Shown here one piece after another: positions 23,601 through 35,400 of a stretch of 64,000 bases of DNA. The DNA lies in NCBI GenBank assembly GCA_948474755.1, contig CAOLHI010001442.1, positions 434,001-498,000 on the forward strand. Reading direction: 5' to 3'. The position numbers were made by a program, and so were the translations under genes. Every line of letters begins with the position of its first letter. Position 1 is the stretch's first letter. Below the pieces are notes generated by a model. The model was not told the origin of the DNA and ran no database searches. It saw only the letters and a list, made by a program, of their open reading frames with translations. This DNA is from Ctenosaura bakeri (lineage: Eukaryota; Chordata; Lepidosauria; Squamata; Iguanidae).

Positions 23601-26600
23601 GCAGGGTGTTCAGGCAACAGAACAGGCAAATGGGGGGGGGATATTTCCCTCTCCATTTGTTTTCCTGTCACCTGCGTGTGTCAAGGCATTCAATATGAGT
23701 ACGGCATAGCCAGGAAAGGTTTTTCTAAGTGGATGGCAGAAATGAGGTAATGTAGCCTTGAGTGCAGCTGCAAAGAATGTTTTGGCTAGCCAGCCTTGGA
23801 AGGTCTTGCCTCATCACTAAGCACCAACGTGAGGCGGTTGCGTGCTGTAAATGTAATTGGGTCACTCCATAGGGTCTGGGGTGTGTTTAAGTCCTTAAAA
23901 AGGCTTAGGTATGGCACTACAATTCACCATTTGGATCAATTCCTGGTGGTCATGCTGCTGTAAGGGCTAATTTTATGGAATGTATCCAGATATGCTGTTG
24001 ATCTGTTTTTCTTTGCTGATTTGTGTTCCTGTCTTGTTTATTGCTTCTTGGTATGCTGCCAGAAGCCCTAACTTTAATCTCAGTGTGCTTTGCGAAATAA
24101 ATAGCCCTGAGTCTTATCTTTTTCAGTCTGCAGAACTTTTTTAGCCTGCCTGGAGCTGCTTAGTTGCAGCTGGACATCGCTGCCCTGCCAACATTCTGCA
24201 CATGCTCTGAGGAGCTACCGCGTGCTACCCTGACAGCGTAGGCAGAAAGAAAGCAGGGCGTGTGGGCAACAGGCAGGTGAATAGAGGGGAGGAGTGCTTC
24301 CTCCTTCATTCACTAGCCTATTGTCAGCTCTGGCAGAAAGAAGGCAAGGTGCTTGTGCAATGGGCAGGTGAATGGAGTGCAAGGGGAAGCGCTACCCCCT
24401 CTATTCTCTTGCCTGCCACCCGCATGAGAAGAAAGAAGGCAGAGTGTGTGGACAACGGGTAGCTGAAGGGAGCGCAGGGATATGGGAATGTTTCCCTATC
24501 CATTTGCTTGCCTGTCACCTGCATGGGCAGAAAGAAGGCAGGGCGTGCGGGTGACAGGCAACCTAACAGAGCGTAGAGGGGAATGTTTCCCCATCCATTT
24601 GCTTGCCTACTGTCTGCGTGGGCAGAAGGCAAGGCGTGCAGGTAACAGGCAATCAGATGGAGTGTGTGGGGTGGAATATTTCCCCATCCATTTGCTTGCC
24701 TGTTGCCCACGCAGACAGAAAGAAGACAGGGTGCATGGGCAACAGGCAGTAAAATGGGGGGAGCCTTGGATAGGGGGTGTTATTCTTGTTTTTTTACTTT
24801 GGTGAGGGTCTCCCACTGTACTGTGAAAAAAAAATCGAAGTTTGTTTAAAGCAGTGAACATACTTTGAAAAAAAATCAGTGCTCTTTTGGAGATGTATCT
24901 ATTGGCTGAGGTGTTGCACCAAGCATGTAGCCATGAAGAAGTAGCTACTTTTTAATCCCCCATTTCCTTAAAATCCACCTTAAAAGCCAGTGAGCTGAGT
25001 GACTTAGGTGTGTGTTGCTGAGGAGTGGGGCACTGCAGGATCATGTGACCAGCGCACTCCCACCAGTTAACAATGCTGCAAGGAGCAAGCAGAAGCAGGA
25101 ACAGCTGTGGGGACGTGTTGCAACTCTTCCATTGTAGCACCACTCACTGGTGAAAGGGGGCTTGGCCATATGATCCTTCAGTACTCCTGTTCACCAGCAG
25201 GACAGACTTCTATCTCTCCAGATAGGTAGTGGCTTTTATGGTGGATTTTCAGAGTCTTTTGTGGTTGTGGCAATAGTGCCATGATTGCAAATAAGAATAC
25301 AAAGCAATTACAATGCCCTAAGTCTAACTTAAGGTATCAAAAATGATTAATAGGATGCCAGCTATATTTTTTTAAAGTAATACCTGTACTGTATTTTTAT
25401 TAGGTATATTTTAAACAATATCAATACAGTACTTAAAATTCATTTGAGTGCAACATTTATGGTAATATTATCTTCATTGTACAGTCAGCCCTCCACATTT
25501 GTAGGTTTGACTTTCATGGACCTGATTATTTGGGAGTTTCTCCAATCCCTGCCTCCCCACCTCAGGTGCTTCTTTTTGGGAGGAACCTGCCCTCTCGATG
25601 GCTCTGATCAAGCTGTACAACCCTTTAAAAACCTGCAGCTGATCGTCCTGTTTCTCTGCCAGCTGTTGCCTGATCAGCTAAGGATGGCTCACACCCTTAT
25701 TTCTCAGCACAATAAACCTGATGTTCCCCACACACCCAAGGAGGGAGATAGGAGAGAGAGAGAAAGTATAGGGGCACCATGCTGACCCACCCCCTTTCCT
25801 TTCCCTGACCTGGTATGGACTGTGGATGCCCACTCCCCCCTCCATGCCTCAGCTCCCTTCACATGCACACATACATGCACCTTGATACTTGCGATTTTCC
25901 CACTTTTGTGGGGGATCTGCACCCCTAACAGTAGTGAATGTGGAAGGTTGAATGTATTATATCCTACAAGTTGGTTATATAAAAAGGTAAGTTCTAGAGT
26001 CAATTTCAGTTTATATATTTACTGTTTTTTAAAGTTATCTCAGAAAGTTTTTGTAGCTAGCCAAGTGAAGTTGAAGATCTATTCATCCTTTTTTTGTTAA
26101 TGTATTGTTCAAAATAGAATGAAGTTTGTCAAGAAAGAATATTTCATTTCCACTTTCTTAAGCTCTAAATTGTTTAAAGCAGTACTAACTCAACAGTGAT
26201 GGTCCATGAATTGGTGCCAGTGCACAGGCCATCAGCTTTCAGTCTCTGGAGGGTTTTCAGGAGAGAAAGACACAGTTTACAACCAGTGGACACAAAAATG
26301 CTGCTGGTTCTTGGGGAAAAAATTAACAGTCCCTAGGTTAAATAGATTAAGAAGTTTAGACTTTCTTTTACCTTTTCTGCCAGGACTTTTTTTTAAAAAA
26401 AATGTAAACGATTTTTTCAGATCAGATGTTATTGTTAATATATATTGCTTTTTAGACTGTTATTCTGAAACTTCAAGATTATCCTTCTTTAATTCATCTT
26501 CTACTCCATGTGCCAGCTGTCAATGGAAATAAGGTAAACAGACCTTAAGTACTTAAATAAACTTGTGTACAGTTTTGTGTGGAAATGTTATACATAACAG

Positions 26601-29371
26601 TGTAGATCTTCTACGCTATGCATCCAAATATAAATGCTAAAGCTAATGAAAAAAGCTATTTTATATTAACACTTATAAGTGAGCCAGGTCTTTGCTTTTG
26701 GACTATATATAGATTGCCCTTATTTTGTTGCATAAAATTCACTATTGTGCTTCTGTTGCATCTAAAGCACAGTTGAGTAAATTGCAAGCCACAAGCCCCA
26801 TGGCAGTTCTTAGAGCCAGGTTTTGTTTGTTTTTTGGCTCCTAGAGGTCCAAAATGATTCCAAAAGAACTCTAGGGTACATGGAGGCCATTTCCACTGTA
26901 TATGGAGGACTCTGACCTCCCCCCGGGGTAAAAAAACAACAACTGTGAAATATTCTTAAAAATTGTCCCAATATACCCTGTGCAGGCATGTGAAGCATAC
27001 CCACCATGTTTTGAGTGGGAGCTGGGACAGTTAGACCCAGAAGAAGCCTTTGTTGAACATGAAATGACTTCTCACTTTCTGTTACAGAAAAAACGACCTC
27101 TCCTAGATCTAAAATGGCCCAGAAAGGCCCAAAAATATAATCAAGTTGCCCACATATCCCCTACAGAGTATTTAGTGGTATAGCGGGAAGCGGGTTGAAA
27201 GAAGACCTTTTTGATTTTCTGAGAGGTCCATGCGGTGCGGGGATGGCCCTCGAAGATCTCCTGGGGGACCAGTGTGGCCCCCTAGCCTTCCACAGTTGTA
27301 GACATATTTGAGGTTGCACAGAGAACTTTCAAAAGCTGTTAGTTCCAACTAATGTGTTTGAGGATATTACCCCAAATATTACAGTCAGTCCTCTTTATAT
27401 GCAGGGATTCCATTCCAGGAACCCCTGCATAAAAGGAAAAATGAGTGCTCATTTCCCATAATACCTAATGGCAGCAGTGTGCCCACAGACACTTCAGCAC
27501 ATATCTGCATGCATGTGACCACCATTTTAAGCATAGTATGCATTCATGGTCACTTAAAATCGCATATCTGGAGACCATGGGCAAGGAGGGCCCACTGTAG
27601 TTATAAAACAGCATCAGATAATTATTGAAATGGCAGTTTGCTGGAGATAACACTAAAGTGCTTACTACACTTAATTAGGTTTACTAACTTTTATAAAAGT
27701 AACTGGATTAGAAATAGTAAACTTTATGTAGCCTATTTGATGGGGTTAATGACTGAGTCAGCTCTTGAATTAGTGCCTCCTAGTGTTATGCCAGTTCCTG
27801 AAGATTGAATGGAATGGGTGACACCTAGTAATTCTGAGTAATTGAGAAATTATTTTACGTTGCTTTGCTGCAGTTTACTTTGGACTGTGAGTTCTTTAAT
27901 GAAGCTTCGAGAACATTTCAGCTTCCTGTGACCCACCTTTTTACTCTGGGTAGGTTTATATTCATATTTGGCAAACACGAAATACTTATGTGTGTTCATG
28001 TATGTCTTAAATCTGATCATCTTATTAACTGTGACTATAAGGCAGCAATTCTATGCACACATACCTAGGAGAAAGTTCCGCTGAAGACAGTCAGGCTTGC
28101 TTCTGACATGTATAGGATTGTGTGGTATGTTTAGCCATGAATGTACATGTAAAGCATCAGCTTGCTAATAAGAATATTTTGATGTATCAAATGATAATGT
28201 TTCTCCTTTTCTAATTCTAATACATGGCAATCATTTCCGCAGGGCTTTCTTCAAGCAAAATCATATTAAATTCAACTGGTTTTTTTCACAATGTTCAGCT
28301 CCAAAATTTTGGTCAGGTATAAATATTGATTTCTGAATTTCATACTTTTTTATGTTTTAGTAAAATCTGGTGTGCATTATTTCATTGTGGGAATACCAGC
28401 AAACTGATGTGATGTATTGTTTTGTTCAGACACATCAAGCTTTTAAGATCCTGATAGAGAGCCGCTGCCAATCAGTCAAAGGTAAATTTTTATTTCCTGA
28501 AATCACTTCAAAACTAATGCAGGAAAAAACTTCGTATACTTGTTCCCCGTTACTTACATGTTCTGTTTTCTATATTGCCTTTGCTTCAGCATTTATTTTT
28601 AAGTTTGCTTACAAGGCTGACTTCCTGTAAAATCAAGCTTATTTCCACTGCAGCAGATAACATATTTTTAACATGTTTTCTGATGTGGAAAGTTGATAAT
28701 ACATTTCTGTCTTGTTGTCAAATATATGTGATACCTGCTCATTCAAATTTTAGTAGGACTTATCTACATAAAGTCTATACTCCCTCTCTCCAACCTTCAA
28801 AATAAAATCTCCCAATATTTATTTTTCCTTAAATGCTATTAGGTTCCATAAATATTTTAAAAGGCAATGTAATAGCTGAACTTGCTTAGATCTATACCAA
28901 GCACTCTGAAGTGCAGTTCAGCTTTTCTGTACCACTTTCAAGTGATTCTGTGTTGTGGTAAATCTTCTAGATACTAGATAGCATCTAATAAGTCCAGTTT
29001 GAAAAAGTTGTTATTTGAAATTCCCTGTGGTTTGATATATGCAAGTCTTACTCTACAATATAGGTAGAGCCTCTCCCCCTCAAGTATATAGTATGTTGTA
29101 ATAATCTAAACAAGGTAAAACTCAGGCCCTTTCCACACCTTACCTTAATAGCGTGACGACCTGCTGCCATCAGGGTATTACCAATATCGCAATAGGCCCA
29201 GTACAGAGCCTGTTGCATTCCACACGCACCAGAGCATTTGCAAGATAGCACCAGCTTGCACCTGGTGCCTTTTCCGCAGCTTGGCATCCTGGGCCACGCC
29301 CAGGTTTTTCCCTGTCCCCGCCCTACTGCCCCTGATTTGGTCAGTGTCGTCGTCGTCGTCGTCGTCTTCTT

Positions 29372-29402
<31 letters not shown>

Positions 29403-32400
29403 TTTATTATTATTATTTTGCCGGCCATCATGCTAATTTTAGCATGACAGATCCTGCCAACAGGCGCTCACGTCAGCCTCAAGGGCAGGCCGGTAGCAGG
29501 AGCCCACCCATAACAGGCTGCACCGGAAAAGGCGGGGACTGACAGGATAGATCACAGCTGTGACCCAGCTCGAGGTGTAGCTCTCTCCACCACTCCCATG
29601 ACCTGTGATGGAACCTGAGCAGATGGAGCTCCTTGGGGCACAGGCCATGCAGCTCCATATGAACAACATCACTGCTGTCCAGGCCTGGAGGGCATGGCGG
29701 CAGCAGCAAGCAAGGGGAGCCACCCTGGTGGCAGCAGCCACCATCTCCACCCAAGTAGCCAGGTCCATCACTGCCGCTGTCTCAACCAACGGGGAAGATT
29801 CCACCAATCCGCTGCTATCTGGTGGGCTGGGGAGGGTGGGCTGAAATCATGGAGTCATGGGATTTAGCATCCTAGAGCTGGGAGGGTCCACAATGGCCAT
29901 GGAGTCCAACCTCTGCCATGCAGGAAGACTCCTGATGGAGGGCCATCCAGCCTCTGTTTGCACACCTCTCAGGAAGGGAGGTGAGCCCACCACATTGGGA
30001 GGCAGCACATTGCACCGTCAGAAGAGTGTGCCCTCCAGGGATTCTCCCTGATCCTTGGGTGCAATCTGTTTGCCTGACATTTGACCCTATTGTGCCATGT
30101 CCAGGTCTCTGCAGCAGCAGGAAAAGGGCTAGCTCCGTGTTCACAGTGATGTCCCCTCAAATCTGACAGCATGATTCTCCTGTCTGCTGTCAACCTGATT
30201 TCCATCGGGCTAGACATCCCCAGCTTCCTGAGGGTTTCTTTGCAGGGCTCCATGGCTTTCCAGGCCTTTCATCCTTTTGGTCTCCCAGCTCTAGACACAT
30301 TCCAGAGTGTTCACTATCGTTATTTCTTTGTGGTGCCTGGAACTGCACACGATATTCCAGGTGAGGTCTCCTCATGGCAGAATGAAGTGGTGGCACTACA
30401 TTCCTTGGTCTGTACAGTACAGTCACGTGGGTCCTCTCCAGACTATCAGTGGCCTTTTCAGCTGCCTCATTGCACACAGTATGACGTTCCTTCCAGCCTC
30501 TGGACTGCTAAGTCCCTGGGGTGCCTTTCACACATTGTGCTTCCCAGCCAGGTGTCACTCACCCTGTGTGTGTGCAGTTCATTCTTCCTGCTGACGTGTG
30601 GATTACTGCAGTTCTCGTTGGGGACATATCTGTTGGGCGTGTTGACTGGGCTCTCTAAAGTGTCCAGCATGTTTAGCAAGGTTGGAGGTGTTTGGCTGTT
30701 TGGGTGACGGCCATAGAGATTGGTGGGGGCGGGGGGGAGTTTTCTCTCTGGGAGCTCCTTGCCAGTCCCACTGTGAGAACTAGGCTAGCCATCAGCCCTA
30801 ACGATAGCACCGATATTTTTTTTAAAAATTGTAATTTGGCCGGACCCTGGGGGCTGCTGTCATCATGAGTGTGGGCGACATCAGTCCCGGGGGGGGGCCT
30901 CCCTTGGTGATGTGTCTGCAGTGTTTGCTGCTGCGATGGGGGCAGCGGCCGGCTTGCAGCTCGGCGGAGCTTCCCCTCGGAGTTGCTGCATGAGAGACAG
31001 GCAGCAGGGACTGCCCACACCCTCCCACTCCCGAGTCGTTCCCAGAAGCACACTGGATGGCACCTCCACATGCCCTCCGCTTGTGCAATTGATGCAGGAA
31101 AGGAAGGTTATTTTCGCCTTTCAGCCGAAAATGAAAAAAAAGCTGGAGCAGCACTGCCTGCAGCTAGGACAGCACCTGTTTGGCTGGAATGCCATGCAGT
31201 ATGGCAGCTCCTCAAGTGGGGAGGGAGCATGCCTGATGCACTTTAAAAACGCCATGCGAAAAGGGCCTCAGTTGTGCATTATGTTGTCTTTTTTCCATAA
31301 GGACAGGTTCACAGTGATAAACTTGGCTCTTAGAGCAAAAGGCTCTCTGATCACAGTGGTTGCCTGGTCATCCCAATGAGAAGTTGAGATCAGGAGTGTC
31401 CCAAGGCTGTGAACCTGCTTTTTCAGGAGAGTAATACCTTCATTCCTAGCTCTCTCCATCTTGACCAGAAGGAGCTCCATGTCTTCTGGACTAAGTTTCA
31501 GTGTGTTCGGAGTTGGAATTGAAATAACTGTCTTCATCTCTTATCTGGGGTAAAGGATAAGGGAGTCAGTGTTTAAAAAGCAATTCTTAATCCATTATCT
31601 GTGTGGGGCCCATTTGACATTATCTTTTCACAGCTGATGATTTCTGTGCAACTTTGGGATGAGAGGGAAGAAGTGAGGGAAGGTTGCATTAAAACAGTAA
31701 CCTGAATCTATCATCTGGAAAAGCTGTGCACTTTTTTACAAAAGCTATACAGCCTTGGGCTGGGAAGGGAAGAAAAGTCCCCTCAAATCTGCAGGAATTT
31801 GTGGGATTTTTTCTTCCCACACCAGTTTCCAAAAAGGTTTGGAACTCCAATTTCAAACCTGTTTGGGAAATTGGTGAATTCCCATCCTATTCCTGGTCAA
31901 TTGTGTGTCTAAATTTGCTTATGTTTCAGAGAAGTTCATTCATTTCAAATGTATAAGGTAATACAGTGGTGTGTGTGTATGAGAGAGAGAGTGTAACAAT
32001 CAGATAGCAGATTTGGTAGCAGGATGATGTGAATATGATGCAAGTATTTGTTGTTGTGTGTCTTCAAGTCATTTTTGATTTAGGGTGGTGACCCTAAGGC
32101 AAACCTATCATGTGCGGTTTTGGGGCTGAGAGTGTGAAACATGCCCAAGATTGTGCAGTAGGTTTCCATAGCTGAGCAGGGAATAGAACTCTGGTCTCCA
32201 GTGTTGTAGTTCACAGCTCAAAGTACTACACCATGCTGGCTCTCAATGCAAATATTAACCACCTTTAAAAGAATAAATTGGTACTGTTCAGACCTTAGTA
32301 TTTGCAGTAGCAAAATTTTCATTGAGATCTGATTTTCAGCAGCCTAATAACATTGTGTTTTGACTCTTTCAGAAAGAAAACCCAGCGTGTACCGGCTTCA

Positions 32401-35400
32401 TATACCATGGTCACGAGAAGGTTCCTTAACTTTGTCTCAGTAAGGGTTTCACATTCTTTGGTGGGCTTGCAGTGTATCTTACTATAGTGCATTCTGACAA
32501 TATGCAAATGATAGTTTGGAATGTAAATAAAAATGCACTGTAACAATATTTCGGTGACAGTTTTGAGATAATACTAAATAATCTAACCTTGGTTTGAAAA
32601 CATTCCAGATGTCAGCCAGACACTGAAGTCCATGGGGAAGTCTGCAGGAAGTAATCATTACTTAGCAATTCTATGAAGAAAATGAAAGAGCGTACTGTTG
32701 TTCTTCACAGTACTGCTGGGGGAAATATTGTAGTGGAGGGGCCCGAATGTTGAAGCATTATGCTGAAATCAAACTGTATCCGAATTTTATGGGAAAACTC
32801 TGTCAGAAGATTGCTACTAATGGATATTTCCCCACAAATGCACATGAATGTGCATTTTTTTTTGTGCTCCCATGTCTGTGCCATCTTCTGGAATAATTTA
32901 AGAGAATGTTCACATGGAAATGACCTAGGATGTTCACTGGAGCATATAATGACAGTGGTTTCTTAAGTATGGGTTCAGACACTCTCTTTGCTCTCCCATG
33001 TTGGCAGGTTCTTCCCTGTTTTCCTTTGCTGGCTTTTGTTGTGGCTTAGTTGAACATCTGCAATAGTATTAATCAAGATTTGCAGTTAAAGTTTGCGAAC
33101 TAAATTCAGCTCTGGTTTCAAACTCATTTTGATATACTGACTTAGATTAGTGGTGGTGCAGAAGTACAGAGCTATTTGTCAAAATAAAACAGCTCTAAAT
33201 GTCTGACTTACAGCTCTTCATTGTAAATTCAGCCTGAAAGAGAATTATACAGTGAATCCTCTAGATTAGTATTAAAAAGAAATATGTTCTACAAACTACC
33301 CTAGGGTTCCATCTTCGACTGAGATTTCCGCAAAATTACACATTGCACAGCCTGAAAATGACACTACTGTTCCAGTGTTGAATATCTATTCTTCTTCAGA
33401 CTGTCAATACGAAGTGAGTAAAACCTATCAGAACATTAGTTTTCACCGTTCATAACAAAGGAGAATGTGTTCTATATATTAGTGAAAGTGAATTCCTTCA
33501 CAAAAGCCGTACTGACATGTAATGCCCTCTCCCCTCAGTTTACTTGCAAATTCCATGAAATTATTTTATTCATTAAAATAGTTATGCATTTCTCCTCAGC
33601 TAGCAGCTCAAAGCTGTTCACAGAACCATATAATTGAAAACAGTTCATTTTATGCAGTTACCAACAGTAAGATTATGCAGCATAAACAATACAATCATAA
33701 AATAAACCAGTGAAGTGACATTGTGGAGAGCCTGGATAAACAGCGTAGTGCTGAAAATAAGTTCTGTCCTAAGTACTGAAAGAGCATCAAGTGTTGGAAC
33801 CAGACAGCTTCCTTGAAGGGCATTCACTATGGTATGCTGCAACCAATTTTTGTTTGTTTATTTATTGTTAGCATAATTTACAAAGTAAAATAGGTTCAAA
33901 AGATTAAAATAGTTTAAAAGCATGTGTTATTAGCAGTTGAGATAAATCACTGAGGCTGAGAGGCTTTTGGGAGCAGCCCAAGTTTTCACTTGATGCCTAA
34001 ATGAAACCAGTGTTGTTAGCAGCTGGGCCTCTGAGAAGAGGGCATTTCACAGCTGGGTTGCCACAGATGAAAAGGCCCTCTCCTATGTCCTGAAACAATG
34101 TATTGACTTCACCAGTAGGACACAAAGGAGGCCCCTCGGCAAACCTCAGTCCACATACAGGCACATACAGAGAGAAATGCACCCTCAAGTATCTTTTTTA
34201 TGAGATATTTTATTAACATTTATTTTGAATACATGAAACTACATATATGGGAGTACACAAAATGCACAACAACAAAAAAGCAAAAAACTAGACTAACAAC
34301 ATATAAAAATCCTAAAATTAACTACAAAGCCAAACTAAGGTAAAAAGGGGCTAGAATTAAACATATTACTTCCAACCCCCAGCTGTTGGTTATATAGAAA
34401 AATAATATAAAACTTTTATCTTGTAACACTCTCACACATTTCTGTAGATTAATAACAGCTAGTAAACTATTAATTTTCAAAACCAAAAGTTGATTCTTTT
34501 CTACAGTGAGTACTAAAATACAGAATCAACTTACCCCAATCTTTCTTAAATTTACTCAATGATCCCTCCTTAATCAAAATAGTTAATTTATCCACTAGTG
34601 CCAGACCAAGTAACATCTCTTTTTGAGATGTAATAGCCACATCTTTCCATTTCTGAGCAAAGAGCAGTCTGGCAGCTGTGATCATCTGTTGGAAAATTCT
34701 TTCTCAACTCTTTATCAGTCTGATCGTCCATCATTCCAATAGAAAGAGTTCAGGTTTCAGCTGAATCTTCAGCTTCAAGATGGCTTCTATCAGTCAATGA
34801 ATCATCAGCCAGAATTTCTTTGCTTTCTTGAATTTCTGTGACAAGTGGAAGAAAGGCCCGTCTTTCTGCTCAGATTTCCAACTTATATTTGAAGGCCCTT
34901 TATACATTTTAGACAGTTGTTCTGGAGTTAAATACCATCTATGCATCCTTTCATAAAATTTCTCCCTAAAGTCATAACTTAAATTTTAAATCTTTTATCT
35001 ACATCTTTTCCCACTGTTCCATCTGTATTTGATGACCCACATTCTGTGCCCATTTAATCAGACAGTCTTTTTCCTGCTCATCCTTCATTTGATTCTTAAT
35101 AATAATTTATATATTTTAGCAATTAAATGTTCTTCATCAATGTATAATTGTTCTTCAAACTCAGATTTAGACATTTCAAAAACCAATAAAATTTAGCCAT
35201 TTTAAAATATGCAATGTTACCTGTAAAAAAACATATATATATCAAAACCCTCTTGAATTAACTCTTCATTTGTTTTGATTCTTAAGTGCACTTTTCCCGC
35301 CATTAGTACATCTCTGTCTGTTGACCAATTATCTTTAAAAGTTATTTCTCAAACAAAGTTTCAGTGTGACAATCACAGAGGCATTTTAGGGCATAATCTC

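Larger units (their letters stand above)
23375..26455 (+). other. PGAP1: Intron 12
   Basis: 3.1 kb. It carries a mariner-like left end, a minisatellite interrupted by a solo LTR, and a second mariner-like MITE, listed separately. About 24800-25480 and 25960-26450 are unassigned. Confidence 0.75.
29122..31270. mobile_element. Harbinger-like element 1, 2.1 kb
   Basis: Element 29125-31267 starts GGCCCTTTCCACAC and ends GCGAAAAGGGCC, flanked by TCA on both sides (29122-29124, 31268-31270). Both flanks extend to CTCAG. TIRs beginning GGCC with a 3-bp TNA duplication are typical of PIF/Harbinger elements; the other copies start at 42072 and 44531. It carries a CR1 insertion (29847-30650), a trinucleotide run and a short frame at 29605-29844 (79 residues, alanine/glutamine-rich) that I cannot assign. 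No transposase recognised. Confidence 0.7.
28482..32372 (+). other. PGAP1: Intron 16
   Basis: 3.9 kb. The centre (29045-31545) is a nest of an L2-type LINE, a Harbinger-like element and a CR1 LINE, followed by a SINE at 32047-32243. 28482-29040 and 31560-32040 are unassigned. Confidence 0.8.

Noticed and set aside
23590..24780. CRISPR-like regularly spaced repeats
   Set aside because: The units are contiguous ~95-bp minisatellite copies without unique spacers, in a vertebrate intron.
24324..24805. Repetitive open frames on both strands (up to 128 residues)
   Set aside because: They arise from the ~95-bp minisatellite; the peptide repeats mirror the DNA unit.
29048..29431. 127-residue minus-strand frame with poly-Lys and poly-Thr
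   Set aside because: Made by the GTC/TTC/TTA microsatellite plus flanking repeat sequence.
30171..30707. 178-residue open frame, the longest in the window
   Set aside because: It is the + strand shadow of an antisense CR1 LINE, whose minus strand shows the real RT motif RPHLEY-VQF-AP. No domain in the + product.
32170..32243. tRNA-like A and B boxes on the minus strand
   Set aside because: Part of an ACA-type SINE with its tail present, not a tRNA gene; no cloverleaf is supported.
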